DNA from: Ilyonectria destructans
Taxonomy: Eukaryota; Ascomycota; Sordariomycetes; Hypocreales; Nectriaceae
Direction: 5' to 3'
Assembly (NCBI GenBank): GCA_020740775.1
Contig: JAHEWK010000015.1
Span: 744,001-808,000, forward strand
Length of the DNA stretch: 64,000 nt
Made by a program: the position numbers and the translations under genes
Shown here: positions 33,668 to 45,492 of the stretch, in pieces
Position numbering within the stretch: position 1 is the first letter of the stretch
Layout of the letters: each line of letters opens with the position of its first letter
Notes under the pieces: model-generated
Seen by the model: only the letters and a program-made list of their open reading frames with translations
The model's database searches: none
What the model was told of the DNA's origin: nothing

Positions 33668-34537
33668 ATGACCAAGGCAACAACAGGCCTGTCGGACTCT
33701 ATATGGGCCAAGGGAAGACCCCACGTACCACGACCTTGGCCCGCCTCCTCCTCATCAGTCTCCCTACCAAGCATCGCTTCTGTCCCAGCGCCCTCATCAG
33801 CTTCAGCCACAGCTCCGGTGACCAATTACTCCAGACCCCCGGTTTCAGCCTCCGCCTCCGCACCGGCACCATCTGGCCACCGCCTGACCCCGTCCCAAGC
33901 CTTCCATCGCTTCGAGCAGGCCTGCCAGCGTCTGCGGTGGAAATTTTTAGATCTGCAGACTTCGTATCAGCGCGCTACTAGTCCGGAGGAACATGGATTC
34001 GCTAAGGCGGATGCTGAGCGGAACTTCAAGGTCGACTTTCATGAGTTTTACGTCTGGATCGAGCAGGCCATTGTGTTGTTGCTGCTCATATTTGGTGTGT
34101 CCATCTCACGTAATGCGTATGGGGGACCATCTCTAGCAACCAACTACGGTCATGCATATCACCACAATGTGCTCAAGGCTCTCGAGGAAGAAGGATGCCC
34201 TGTTCATGGTGCCCTGGGCCACGGTGAAGTCAACCAAGCGTTGTGGAAGGCCAAGGAACTGCGGAACCGGTGGAAGGACGCCGCCGAAGGGCGCGAGACA
34301 CCACCGCTTAAGATGTATGACCTGACGTGGATTGTGACCATGGTCTTATGCGGTCTGGAGGAGGCGTACGCAGTCGCCGCTCGACATGTCGCCCTGGAGC
34401 TGCAGATGGAGACGGAACAGGCGCAGGCGCAAGGGGCGAGCAGTAATGGGAATGTGAGTAATGACACGGCTGGCGGTGGGGAGATGGATGATGAGTGGGA
34501 GTGGATGGTGGAGCCGATGGACTGGGAGGCAGCTTGA
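33668..34537 (+). CDS. Hypothetical fungal protein
   Basis: An intronless gene of 289 aa, start ATG in the good context CTCCACCATG. I do not recognise the family. The first 70 residues are Ser, Pro and Ala-rich and probably disordered. A compact central region follows (residues about 75-245), beginning RLTPSQAFHRFEQACQRL and including the hydrophobic stretch WIEQAIVLLLLIFGV, then YGHAYHHNVLKALEEEGCPV. It also contains MYDLTWIVTMVLCGLEEAYA. The end is acidic (EMDDEWEWMVEPMDWEAA). It is unlikely to be a chance frame because length, start context and structured composition agree. No neighbour points to a function. Confidence 0.7.
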   Translation: MTKATTGLSDSIWAKGRPHVPRPWPASSSSVSLPSIASVPAPSSASATAPVTNYSRPPVSASASAPAPSGHRLTPSQAFHRFEQACQRLRWKFLDLQTSYQRATSPEEHGFAKADAERNFKVDFHEFYVWIEQAIVLLLLIFGVSISRNAYGGPSLATNYGHAYHHNVLKALEEEGCPVHGALGHGEVNQALWKAKELRNRWKDAAEGRETPPLKMYDLTWIVTMVLCGLEEAYAVAARHVALELQMETEQAQAQGASSNGNVSNDTAGGGEMDDEWEWMVEPMDWEAA

Positions 34538-37048
34538 TGGGGGCGCAATAAGCGAACAGGATAAAATAAAGGAGGGACATGGGAGATGTTCCAGGTGTTT
34601 TAAGGTGGGACAGGAGACTTTGGATTAGGGTCTGTCTGGTGTTATAGTAGCTTCTTAGACGGTATATTGGGTGGTCTATCTGAGATGGACCACCATCATG
34701 ATGTTGATGTGCCTGTAGTCTCTGGATATGGCGTTCATGATGAAATTAATTAATCAGAAAAATGACCATCTGATAACGACGAGTGATTGCGTCTCAAATG
34801 TTCATTTAGAGATAACTGGGCTAGGTCATGGTGACTGGGCGGAGTAAAATGAACAGAGTTCTCTAGGAAGTCTATTAACATAATACTGGGCGTAAGGTGA
34901 GTCTGTGGAGCCCTGTGGTGTATGATATAACGTAGGACGACATGGGATGGCAAGCTGGATGATGGGCCAGAAATGACAATGTAAATGGTGATATGAGTGA
35001 GAATGAACTTCCTCTAGTCCAGTTCAGATCGACTTACACAGTTCGGATGAGGCATGGTGAGAATTGGGTTGGCGAGCTTGCCGCACCCCGGAACTCTATC
35101 CCCATGACGTGAAACGGAAAAGAAAAAAGCTCCGGGTCTGGTTCCAGTGAGAATTAGCTTGTTCCACTATCATCCGTCATTGATGAGGCTGAACGAGTCT
35201 CAACCACGTTACAATCTATCGCGACCCATGTCGAACTATCTACAGTTCCCAAGCATCCGTTCCCCCGACTTTTCTCCTCCTCGCCCCTCAATGGGTCGAA
35301 TACACTACCGCTGCATCTTCGTACCGGCCTCCAATCGAGGTATCGCCAAGGGCCTCCCAAGGCGCACTTCCAAACATCGACAAGGGTCTGCTTGACGGTG
35401 GCTTGATGCGGTTCGGAGATCTTGAAGGATAACGGTGTGTCTGATTGGAGCGCGTACAAAAGTCATCCCTCCAGCATTGACCAACGTCACACTAAACTGT
35501 CGGAATGGAATGCTAGGACAGCAAGTTGGACACGATGGAGACGCTGACATGGACCAGCTTACCATCGAGGCCGGTCTATGATGAGGAGGTCTGCTGATCA
35601 GTGTGGACGTTTTTGGTTCCTACTTTGCTTACGGTGAAACGGGATGAAGTTTGCCGGGGTGGAGGACCGAGGTTATCCGAAAACCCACGCATATTCGGAA
35701 GGCTCCATTAATACTGCTTGGCAGCATCGGTTGATGACATCCATCTATTTTTTTGGCATGCTGATTGCAGTGTCCTAACTATATTTGTTACTGAAGTAGA
35801 AGTACAAAATTTCTCTGGGGTACATATTAACTGAGGGGAGAGAAAAGAGCCATTATGTGAGTTGCAATGCAGTCGGGAGTATACAACAGGAAACCCGATC
35901 GTGGGGAACAATCGATTGGTCGACAGGGGAGGGAACAATGGAAACGGCGACGATATGGGCCCGGCATATATTAAACTGCTGCCTAATACCCTTACCCAAA
36001 TTGTGTTAGCTGGTACACTGTACTAATCGTTACCACCGGTTTGCTCCCATGACGGAGACGGCAGAGCAACATATACGTGTGTGTTAATGTGGGACATGTG
36101 GGGTGTCGCGGGCGATGAAGGAGACATCTTCGGCGGCGCCTCTAGCGGTAGTCCAGCCTGCTAGTGGTGGACATTAATTCTCTTGCCCATGTGAGAGGTG
36201 ATCGCTGAACTACCAGGGCCTGTTCTTCGCCCCCCAACAAGGGCTGGTTGCAGGTCGCAGTGGAGATGGAGTGAGGTCGGATCAGGTTATGTGAGCGAGC
36301 CAGTCACTGGATTGGCAGTTTCGTTTTATTGCGTAGCCGTTGTAGTGTGTCAGCCCAGGCCATTGGCAAAGGACGATCTCTTTCTGCATTCATCATGACA
36401 ATGTCTGCAGTGGTGCGCAAGTGTGTCAGTTCGGGAGTGTCAGTGCCGGCATCAAGAACAAGCCTTGGGAGCATGACAATCGGTTCCGATGCCCAAGAAC
36501 AACGGCGTCGATGACAGTGAGAAGCAGTTGGCTTGTGATAAAAGCCAAGGACTTGAGAAATCCAGTACAGCATTTACCAGCACTGCGCTCTGATTTCCAA
36601 TTCTTTTGGTTATTCTCTACGCGTCTGCTGTCTCTCCACAGTCCTCATCCATCAGACCCCACTGTTCCCCATCCCCGGATTCAACACCACACCATACGAG
36701 CGTGGTCCCATCCACACCCCAAATCCCTAAACCCGGCCGCCGATAGGGGCCCCCATTCTCCATTCCGCTTCGCTTGCGGGAGAAAGAAAGCCGACCAAGT
36801 TGTCCGGAGCCCTTAGAATGCGTGACTAGCCCTTGCGGACCCATTGACTCAGATCACGCCCGTTGGCCAATGTTTCGTGAATGGGATGTAACAATAAAGG
36901 ACCAGGTTTAAATACGGGTCGATGGAAGGTCTTTTGGCTCTTGATTCGCAAAGTAGACTCTTGAATTCTGCATCTCTGCCTCCCTTGTTTTTGTCTCTTA
37001 TTCTCGGCGTAATCTCCGCCCTCCAATCCACCCAACACCTCAATCACC
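34538..37048. other. Long intergenic region (2.5 kb)
   Basis: No ORF here is supported by a domain or a consistent intron. The sequence is AT-rich in the left part and near 35.7-36.1 kb. A GC block near 36130 (GGCGGCGCCTCTAGCGG) resembles the SDR-promoter block but is not an exact palindrome. The right end is the promoter of the MFS transporter. Confidence 0.4.
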
Positions 37049-38632
37049 ATGAAAACCTGGCTCGGCCGCGGCAAAGGCGTCCGCTTCGGCATAACTGTTA
37101 CTTGCCTTATCGCTTTTGTCTTGTTCGGTTACGATCAAGGGGTCTTTGGTGGCATTCTCCAAAATGAAGATTGGCTCAACCAGTTCGGCCACCCTTCTGA
37201 TTCCAAGACGGGCATCATTGTCTCTTGCTACAACTTGGGTTGTCTAACGGGATGTATCAGTGAGTTTCGCTTCCTTCCTATTTTGAAACGGATTTTGCTA
37301 AATGGTACTTTAGTCAACTTCTTTACCGCTGATGTCCTGGGCCGGCGGAAGACTATTTGGGCCGCCATGGCTTTCGTCACCATTGGTGCTATCCTCCAAG
37401 CTTCTGCCTTCAGCGTCCCTCACCTTGTCATTGGCCGTGTAATTACGGGCTTTGGTACAGGCATGAAGACCTCGACGGTGCCTATGTATCAATCCGAGCT
37501 CTGCGAAGCCAAGTACCGTGGTCGTCTCATCGCCTCTGAGTCATTATTCGTTGGCGTTGGAATTGTCTTCGCATACTGGTTCGACTTCGGCCTATCCTTT
37601 GTCGGCGGCGCTATGGCTTGGCGTCTTCCCCTCGCATTCCAGATCATCTTCGCCCTCATCGTCGTGGTTCTTGTCTTTGGACTCCCAGAATCCCCCCGTT
37701 GGCTGTTCACCCACGGCCAACGTGAGGAGGCCGTTAAAGTCATGTGCCACGTCTTCGACAAGGACCCTACGGACCCTTGGATCATCCAGGAGGTCAATGC
37801 TATTGAGCAGGCTATTGAACTTGAGTTCGAGGCCCAGGTCAGCTTGCTCGACTGCTTTAAGAACGACCGTGTTAAGACGGGGCACCGTGTGCTTTTGGCG
37901 TATTTTGCGCAATTCATGAATCAAGTGGGGGGCATCAACCTCGTTGTATACTACGTTCCGTCGGTCCTAGTTCAGAATGTTGGGCAGACGGCTCAGATGG
38001 CTCAGATCTTGGGTGGTTGCATCCAGATCATGTTCATGGTGGGCGCCATCCTCCCCGCCCTCGCCCTCGACCGCATGGGCCGCCGCAAAACCATGATGTG
38101 GGGCAGCCTGGGCCTTGGTTTCTGCATGATGATGGTTGCTGTTCTGTTGTCACAGGCTAACAACGCTTCCAACGGCGATAAATGCGCTACGGCGGCGGTT
38201 GCTTTCTTCTTCCTCTACCAGCTCATCTTCGGCTTCTCCATGAACTCTGTCCCCTGGGTTTACGTTCCCGAGATTCTTCCCCTCAAGGCTCGTACACGGG
38301 GTACCGCAGTCGGAATAAGCTCTAACTGGCTATGGAACTTCTTCATCGTTATGATAACTCCCATTCTCATCAACAGGGCGGGCTGGAAGGCTTACCTGGT
38401 TTTCATGATTACGAACTATCTTTTTGTCATCATTATCTGGTTTTACTTTCCCGAAACCAGCAACTTTACTCTAGAAGATATTGACAAGTTCTTCGGCAGT
38501 GGCGAGAACCCGGTTGATGTCGCTCGCCGCATGACGAAGGAGATGAAAGAGGGCCGATACAGACATGCGGGAGCCGAATCTCTGGATAATAAAAAAGGAG
38601 AGGAGCAACAGGAGGTTGACCATAAGGCGTAA
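37049..38632 (+). CDS. MFS sugar transporter
   Basis: Two exons (37049-37259 and 37314-38632) encode 509 aa with the twelve-helix pattern of the sugar porter family. Motifs are FGYDQGVFGGIL in helix 1, DVLGRRKT in loop 2-3, ESPRWL after helix 6, QVGGINLVVYYVPSVL in helix 7, DRMGRRKT in loop 8-9, and PETSNFTLEDIDKFF after helix 12. The intron is 54 bp, so the frame is open through it, but its GTGAGT donor and TTAG acceptor restore GCIINFFTADVLGRR. The product is a plasma-membrane proton symporter or facilitator for a hexose or related sugar; the exact substrate cannot be read. It lies upstream of the broken P450 gene on the same strand. Confidence 0.93.
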   Translation: MKTWLGRGKGVRFGITVTCLIAFVLFGYDQGVFGGILQNEDWLNQFGHPSDSKTGIIVSCYNLGCLTGCISEFRFLPILKRILLNGTLVNFFTADVLGRRKTIWAAMAFVTIGAILQASAFSVPHLVIGRVITGFGTGMKTSTVPMYQSELCEAKYRGRLIASESLFVGVGIVFAYWFDFGLSFVGGAMAWRLPLAFQIIFALIVVVLVFGLPESPRWLFTHGQREEAVKVMCHVFDKDPTDPWIIQEVNAIEQAIELEFEAQVSLLDCFKNDRVKTGHRVLLAYFAQFMNQVGGINLVVYYVPSVLVQNVGQTAQMAQILGGCIQIMFMVGAILPALALDRMGRRKTMMWGSLGLGFCMMMVAVLLSQANNASNGDKCATAAVAFFFLYQLIFGFSMNSVPWVYVPEILPLKARTRGTAVGISSNWLWNFFIVMITPILINRAGWKAYLVFMITNYLFVIIIWFYFPETSNFTLEDIDKFFGSGENPVDVARRMTKEMKEGRYRHAGAESLDNKKGEEQQEVDHKA

Positions 38633-39780
38633 GCGGATTGATTCCTTACAACGATAAGATGCCACGAGTGAGTAGTAACAGCTGCCAAACTTAGTTTGGG
38701 CCAGGATTTAATTTATCAATTCAACATCAGGATATTAGGAAGTTCGCAAATAAATTAAACATTTCCTTTGCACGTAAACTTTACTGAACCCATGTACTAA
38801 ACTCACCAAGGTCGGAGAGGATGGCACCGACCTCCATTTCACTTGGACGAGCACCCAATGACCTGGGCTACCTGGGCATCTGACAGCCCAACGTTCTGGG
38901 CGAGGAGAATGGGATGCAGTTGCCGGCCCGGTTGATGCCTCCGATTCTATTAAATCTAGCATATAAATAAAGAGGCAGAAATATGAATACTGATAATGTC
39001 ACTTTTCGTTTCAATTGAGAGAAGCTTTGTGGGAGGCTGGGCAGTGAGGTTGGGAAATTGTAACTGGCAATTCATTAGTGTGGGGGAAATACGCGGCAAA
39101 TCACCTATCATAATAACTGTATGGTTTACAATGATTCCGAATAATTTTGCAGCCCAACAGGCATTGCCTTTGACCATAGGCTGAGAATAGCACTGCGAAG
39201 ATTGGAGACGCGTGGGTCGGAAGTCCACCATGTCGCTATTCACATGCCCAATTGTGCCTGTGCATGCACCACACCAACCGTCTCTATTGGATACTGAAGC
39301 GAAGTTCCAATATGGGCGCAATTTGAAACAAAAGCCTCCTCTTGGCTAACCATCTGAACAGAAATAAATCCTCTCTCTCACCGCAAATCTCGATCATTGA
39401 TCAGCAATGTGATTTGGCGCACAGTAACGGCTGAGCACAGACGCTGAGCGACACAAACGAAAACAAAGGGCAAATTGCGGAGTCTCTGATTGGACGGCGC
39501 AGAGCTGTGGACGGCATTAGCAAGCCCGGTGTGATGCTGCACGACGCCAATGCATGTATGTTTGCTTTTCTAAGACTGTGGAATGCATAATTTACTTAGT
39601 ACCTAAGGTAGATAACGGGACAGGTCGGTCAGCCAGACGCGAGCTGATGACGCGCCTTCTCTTTGAAGTTTGAGTGCGGGGGTCAGAGCACATTGAGAAT
39701 CCACTCTTCTTCTATATCTTCGACAACTTGGATGCTCACTTGATGATCCATTATCGTGCGCTCCAGCAGGCTTTATCAAA
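38633..39780. other. Intergenic region between MFS transporter and P450
   Basis: About 1.15 kb with no supported ORF. It is AT-rich around 38700-39000 and contains the promoter of the P450 gene at the right. Confidence 0.4.
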
Positions 39781-41579
39781 ATGATGAACCTCAGCGACAT
39801 CATCCCGCTGCGATCGTGGCCAACGAGCGTCTATGTTATCGTAGCGCTGGTATTGGTGCTCGCCTTTGGAGGCATGGCCACCCGGCCGTCCTTCCCCAAG
39901 ACGGCACCCAAGGTCCATCGCGGGTTTCCACTCCTCGGCTCGTTGGAATTTTTCCGTGCGAGGAGCAATTTTATGCGGCAGGGAAAGGCACAGAGCAAGA
40001 CTGGCCAGTTCAGCTTCCACTATGGACCGCATTCTGTTGTTGGCGTGTCAGGAAAGGCCGGAAAGGCGGCGTTCTATGGGAATAGAGGCCTGGATTTCAA
40101 TGAAGGGTGAGCGACAGTGCCATCGCAATGAGCTAAGAATTCTAACCCCAGTGTAGTTTTAAACACCTGTTCGCTCTTGGTCCAGATATCAGGTTCCTAC
40201 GGATGAACGAAGATGAGGACTTGATTCCGGACTTCCTTGCCAACCTCAAACGCTTCATGACGAAAGACCGCTTGAAGACAGGCCTCCCGCTCCTCATAGC
40301 CGACACGCACGCAGCCCTGTCGACAATGTCCTCAGCACCACAGGGTATCCTGCGCCCTTTTGACGAGATGTGGCGTCTTGTCTACCAGCTTACCCACCGG
40401 ACATTGGGCACCAAGGACATTGCAGACGACCCAAAAGAGCTAGCGCGCACCATGTCCATTTACATGACCATGGATGGCAGCTCAGCGCTCGATGTCATGT
40501 TTCCGTCTCTCCCGACACCGAAGAAACTGAGGAAGATCTGGGCTGGGGCACAGCTGCATCAGACGTTCAGCCGGATTGTGGAGGACAGGAAGAAGACAGG
40601 ACGGAGGGAGGAAGACGCGATGCAGGCGTTGATGGATCAGGGGGCGGACAATATGAAGATTTCAGCTGTGAGTTCATATCCTTTCTCCCGGAGTCTGCTT
40701 TTAATGACAGTTGCAGTTCATCATGGGTAGCCTCTTCGCAGGCGTCCTGAACAGTGGTATCAACGCTGCCTGGATCATATGCTACCTCGCCCGAGATCGA
40801 ACCTGGTACGCGCGCATCCAAGAACAAGTCGACGCCGTCATCACGAAGCATCGCGCAGACGAGGATGAGCAGCCAGTCGACGTCTTCCGGCGGCTGACGA
40901 TTGAGGACTGGGAGACTGAGTTCCCGCTGATCGAACTTGGCCTGCGAGACTCGATCCGGCTAAACATGTTGGGCGTGGCAATGAGAAAGAATCTCCGTGG
41001 CAATGAGAAAGAATCTCAGCGGCAAGGACATCCCTCTTGGAGAGACGGGCGAGGTTATCCCGAATAATGCGTTCGCGGTGAGTTTGATGCTTAAGTAGTA
41101 GAGGTGGAGATGCTGATCGGTCTAGGTTTACCTCTTGGATCATACTCACCTGGATGAAAACACGTACCCGGATCCTTTGAAGTGGGATCCCGGACGGTAT
41201 TTGCCTGAGCGAGCAGAGGATCAGAAGTCACAACATGCATATCTCGGGTGGGGTGTAGGATTACATCCATGTCGTGAGTCGCTTACTTATAGTCCGTCAT
41301 GGACTGATCAATGCTAACGCTCGACAGTTGGAATGAGGGTAAGCTTTCAAAACCAATTATTAATGTACACGAAATAATGAAGGAAAGACTGCTGATGTAT
41401 CATAGTTTGCCAAATTGGAAATCGCTGTCACGACAGCCATGTTCATGGCGCACTTCGACTTTCGGCTGTGTGATAAAAATGGCAGCCCGGTTGATACCCT
41501 GCCGCTGGTCGATCGGAATGGTCTAGGGATTCCAAAGCCCAAGGAGGAAGTTTACATAAAGTGCACTCCCAGGGTCTAG
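39781..41579 (+). pseudogene. Cytochrome P450, frameshifted by a 22-bp tandem duplication
   Basis: Six exons are recognisable (39781-40106, 40157-40667, 40717-41077, 41126-41273, 41328-41338, 41406-41579). The N-terminus has a membrane anchor (VYVIVALVLVLAFGG) and a Pro-rich hinge. A helix-I-like region (GSLFAGVLNSGINAAW), a K-helix DxxR (LRDSIRL) and the heme loop WGVGLHPC followed by LGMR in an 11-bp micro-exon are all present, so every part of a 502-aa P450 exists. In exon 3 a perfect 22-bp direct repeat (40974-41017) adds 22 bases, shifts the frame and gives a stop about 16 codons after the duplication, before the heme Cys. One repeat copy would be in frame. The splice sites downstream are intact, so the lesion looks young. 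The encoded truncated protein could not bind heme. Confidence 0.85.
40974..41017 (+). repeat. Perfect 22-bp tandem duplication in the P450 gene
   Basis: Bases 40974-40995 and 40996-41017 are identical, beginning CGTGGCAATGAG. The copy lies in coding sequence just after the K-helix region. Since 22 is not a multiple of three, it causes the frameshift. Confidence 0.97.
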
Positions 41580-41741
41580 ATGGATATTGGTTTGGTGTGC
41601 TTGAATAGACCTACTAAAAGTAGTCAACTGGGTTATGGGTTGCATCAGAGTAAATCGAAGGCATCGGCCCTCATTTTCACCCCTTCTTTATTTCCTTGTC
41701 CCCTTGGTCTTTCTTCTCCATTTTTCCATCTGCGACTCGCT

Positions 41742-42056
41742 TTATCTGCGCCTCAATCTCAGCAGCAAGCGAGGATGGCGTTCGTGCCCCAGTACTTCTG
41801 ACCCGATCCTATTCCCGACGCTATCAGTATCCATCCCTCTAGTACGTATTGGCTGACTTGCCTGGCTCGCTTGAGTTGCTCCGTTATTTGATGGGGCAGC
41901 AGGATGGTATGTAGGGTTGTTTGCCCGGGCGGCGAGGTTTTGATGCCTTTCAAGGAGACTTTGGGGCGTGGGGTCCGTGGTATCCTGGACAGGGCCCAGG
42001 CCGGTTGCTTCGGACTCGGACTGAGCAAACTGAGAGAGTACTTCGCGGGTAGGCAT
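41742..42056 (-). CDS. Possible small hypothetical protein
   Basis: An ATG-started frame of 104 aa (MPTREVLSQFAQSESEATGL...), rich in Gln, Asn and Pro. The first 65 codons look like plausible coding sequence. The 3' end is doubtful: the frame ends in an Arg-rich tail, and another frame just beyond contains LAAEIEAQIKRVADGKMEKK, which looks more protein-like, but I found no splice pair that joins them in frame. No family is recognised. Confidence 0.3.
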   Translation of the reverse strand: MPTREVLSQFAQSESEATGLGPVQDTTDPTPQSLLERHQNLAARANNPTYHPAAPSNNGATQASQASQPIRTRGMDTDSVGNRIGSEVLGHERHPRLLLRLRRR

Positions 42057-43370
42057 CTTTTAGGAATAGGTAGGTATGGGTCTTGTGGAGAGTTCAGAAG
42101 ATATCCTCAAGTTGTCAAATAGGTAGTTGTTTCTGACTAGGCGTTTGTTTGTGGTGTGGATGTGTGAAGTGACGTCGCTCGAGAATATGATGGAGAGACA
42201 GTTGAGTATGCAAATAAGCGGGCCCCTAGTATGGAGGGCTACACCGTCCGCCAGTCACTGAAGAGGACACAGTCGGAGTCGGGTGCAAGGTCGGCAGACA
42301 ACAGTAAGGAAATGAGAAGTCTTTCCTCTTTTATTACAACATTCAAGCACCCAACACTGGCAATCTCTTTGCTGCTCTGTCCCGTTGCCAATATCGGCTC
42401 ATAATGCCTTTGATGTCCTAAGCCATGACATCATGCAGGGTAGGGACCTACCTACTGGGAAATTCAGTCCATCTCAGTCATGATGCCTGCCACCATTACG
42501 CCAGCTGTGATTCATTGAAGCTGGAAGGTATGACCAAAGGTCTTATGGCCAAAACTGTAGTACTGTAGCACAGGGAATGGGTCTCCCCCAGTAGACACAA
42601 AATACGACAAAAAGAGTTTCTAATACAAAGAGATACCGAATACAAAATTCAACCTCAATATTGCAACCTACGGCTGAGGAGATGATTTTTCCTCCTCGAA
42701 GGTATGGAGTGTATAGGGTAGGACAATTCGGAACTAGAAATTAATGCCCGAGCGGAGATTTGCGGGGAAACTCGGGGTAGGGCCGGATTTGAGTTGGCGG
42801 GGAAGGGGCAAATGTCATTAGGGAGATCCGTAACGGGCAACAAAGCAAACTGGCTGTTCATCAAATATTTCTGGGAAGATTCCAAGAGCAATTATAGCTA
42901 TTGGTATATTCGCAGGCCGCCATCACCTTCTACAATGGGACATACACCCCGACAGAGCGTTTATCCTGTCAGCTGGAAGGAGCATTGCAATTATTCAAGA
43001 TCCCTGCTGAAAACGGCTTGGGCTAACCCGCTAGCTACAGTGCTAGTGAGTCAAACTCGCGTGGGTGGGCACAGATTTCTGTCGACTTTTACCGGGATGG
43101 ACCATTTCGAGGCAAGTTGATGGCTGCCCCGCAATCCATCAATCAGGTGACACTCCACGCTCACGGTTCACTCCGTCCCATTAATCGTGAGGCACAACAA
43201 CAGGGGATGCGTCGATGCTCGCAAACTTGACGCACTTTCACTCGCTCACTTGTTCGTTCATTTACAGCCCGAAGAGCTGACAGCTCCATATAACGGCACT
43301 TGCGGGCCTTCTACCTTCTCACTTTCCCCGGAGAGACGGTCAGTCGGACGGAGCCGGACTCGGAGCAAAC
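42057..43370. other. Intergenic region
   Basis: About 1.3 kb without a supported gene. It includes the upstream regions of the small possible gene (left) and the Zn2Cys6 regulator (right). Confidence 0.4.
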
Positions 43371-45492
43371 ATGTCTTCCCGGGATAGGGACATGTTGGCC
43401 AGCGACGCCATCGGCGGACGGCCGCTGATCCCTCGAGCCAGCAGCATCGGCGTCGGCGGCGGCATGAACTCTCATGAGTCTGTGGGTGGTGGGACGCCTG
43501 GCCGCCCGACGACATCCGGCCGCAGGTACATCCGCTCGCGGGAGGGCTGTCTGACGTGCAAGTATGTGACAGCACGGAGCGAAGCTATCACTGGACGAAA
43601 GCTGACCCAGGAGAAACTCAGGCGTCGAAAGGTCAAGTGTGATGAGCAGAGACCGCGGTGTTCCCACTGCGAGAGGCTCAACATGGAGTGCAAATGGCGG
43701 CCCCAGACGCGGTCAGCCGCGCAGAGGAGGCTGCCCACCAACGACCTGAATGGGTTGGCCGCTGAGCAGAATCTGTCGCCGGCCACCGAGGCCTCACCTG
43801 GAAACTCCGTCTTCCAGCCGGCCCACGCCGTCGACGAGGTCTTCGACTACGCCAGCTTCATGTGGGACTCGGGGGACTTCTGGCAGCAGGTGTCCCCTGA
43901 CATGAACCAGAATGTGGGACTCGAGGCGCACATGCTGGTGAGTCTTGCCCCCTTCCGCGTTGCATGCGTCGAGTCCATCCCTGGAAGACTCCACCGCTGT
44001 GCAGCTTGACGCCGCCACGGCGCTGGAGGCTGTAGCTTAGCAGACGGTATACTGGTCTCGGGGAGGGTGGGAGCAACACTTGATACGCGGATGCCACCAG
44101 GAGGACCCCTAACTAACTCGTCACCCGCAGGCTGCACATTCGCAAATCACATTCCCGGACAGGACGGCCTTTGTCAATCCGTTCCCCGCACCCTCACTCA
44201 CACAAAGCAACGACAGCCAGGAAAAGCCGCCCCTGCCCCAAGGCGGCGAGAAGTTGATGGAGTTCTTCGTCCACTCTGTCAACCCACCTATCATCGCCGA
44301 GGTGGAAACTCACAAGAAATGGCTTTCCATGCGCCAGGCAGTTGTCGAGATGGCAAACATCTCTTCCATGGTGCGCTACGCTATTCTGGCCTTCTCTAAC
44401 GTCCTTCTTAGTCGTCAAGATGGGACCTGGGCCATGGGGGAACAAAACTACTACGAGCACGCTGCCGCCGAGGTGGCGAGCCATGACGGCCGCCCGATGA
44501 TTGATTACAGTCCAAGCCGAGAATACCTCCTGGCAACTCTCTTTTTCCTCAGCTACATCGATATTCTCGACAGTCGACTGGAGGCCGCACACACCAACCT
44601 CAAACGCGCCTACCTCTTGTTCCAAGGAAGCAACAAGAGTAGCCTATCAGCCGCCGAGAAACAACTCCTGCTTTGGATTCGTCTCCTGGATGGTCGTGCA
44701 GTCTCTGCTGGTGGCGACGGTCTATTCTTGTCCAAGGATGATGAACTTATGCTCGTGGAAGCATCGCCCGCGAGTTTCGATGGAGAGGCCGATGATATTT
44801 CGAAACTGGATGCCGCCGAGGGCGATATCGAAGACGCCCTATTCCAGGTCCTATACCAGCCAGGCGTCGTCTTCTACCAAAAAGTCCAGAGCTTCATGGG
44901 GCGCATATCCAAGATCGATCCCTGGCATCGCTCACGAGGGACTGTCGAGGACGAGATCGAAGTTATGAATATCGGCGCCGCTATCGCAGCCGACCTGCGA
45001 ACGCTATACGACCAACGACCGCCGTTGATGGATTATGCTGTGGCGGGCAAGCTCACGGAGCCGCACGTCTCGAAGCACCTGGCGTTTGTCATTACCCGCG
45101 CATTCCGAACATACCTGTCCAACTATTACGCCAGCAAGATTCATCTACACCGTGTCGCATACAAGAACCTGCCGCTAACCAAGGAGGTGGTCGAGGCGTT
45201 GGACCAGATCCGGAGGCTGGCGCAGCAGATTGTGGCAGATTTGGACCCCGAAGACACGCTCCCGGTCAACATGCTCTGGCCGCTCTTGATGCTGGGCGTG
45301 GAGGAGCAGGATCCCAACGAAAAGGTCTGGATCAAGACGCAGATTCTCAGAATGGAAAAGGTCGCCGGTAACGCTCGCATCACGGCGCAGGTGCTGGAGG
45401 AGGTCCAGGCCCGGCAAGACGCTGCAAAGGCTCGGATGGATATCCGGGCGGTCATGCACGCCGTCTTCAACTCGTGCTTCGCGATCGTCTAG
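43371..45492 (+). CDS. Zn2Cys6 fungal transcription factor
   Basis: Three exons (43371-43561, 43622-43937, 44131-45492) encode 622 aa. The zinc cluster is split by the first intron: exon 1 ends in GCLTCK (Cys60 and 63) and exon 2 starts RRKVKCDEQRPRCSHCERLNMEC, giving the C6 pattern with a normal six-residue spacing only if the acceptor CTCAG at 43621 is used. The long C-terminal region (FFVHSVNPPIIAEVETHKKW through IHLHRVAYKNLP) resembles the Fungal_trans_2 type of regulator domain. The second intron is longer than usual (193 bp). It lies upstream of, and on the same strand as, a DHDPS-family aldolase and a quinate-type permease, and is the natural candidate to control them. Confidence 0.9.

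Noticed and set aside
37260..37313. Reading the MFS transporter as intronless
   Set aside because: The 54-bp segment has a GTGAGT donor and TTAG acceptor, and removing it restores the conserved GRR loop context.
13422..41579. A secondary-metabolite cluster formed by the O-methyltransferase, thioesterase, MFS transporter and P450
   Set aside because: They are spread over 28 kb among housekeeping genes and no synthase is present.
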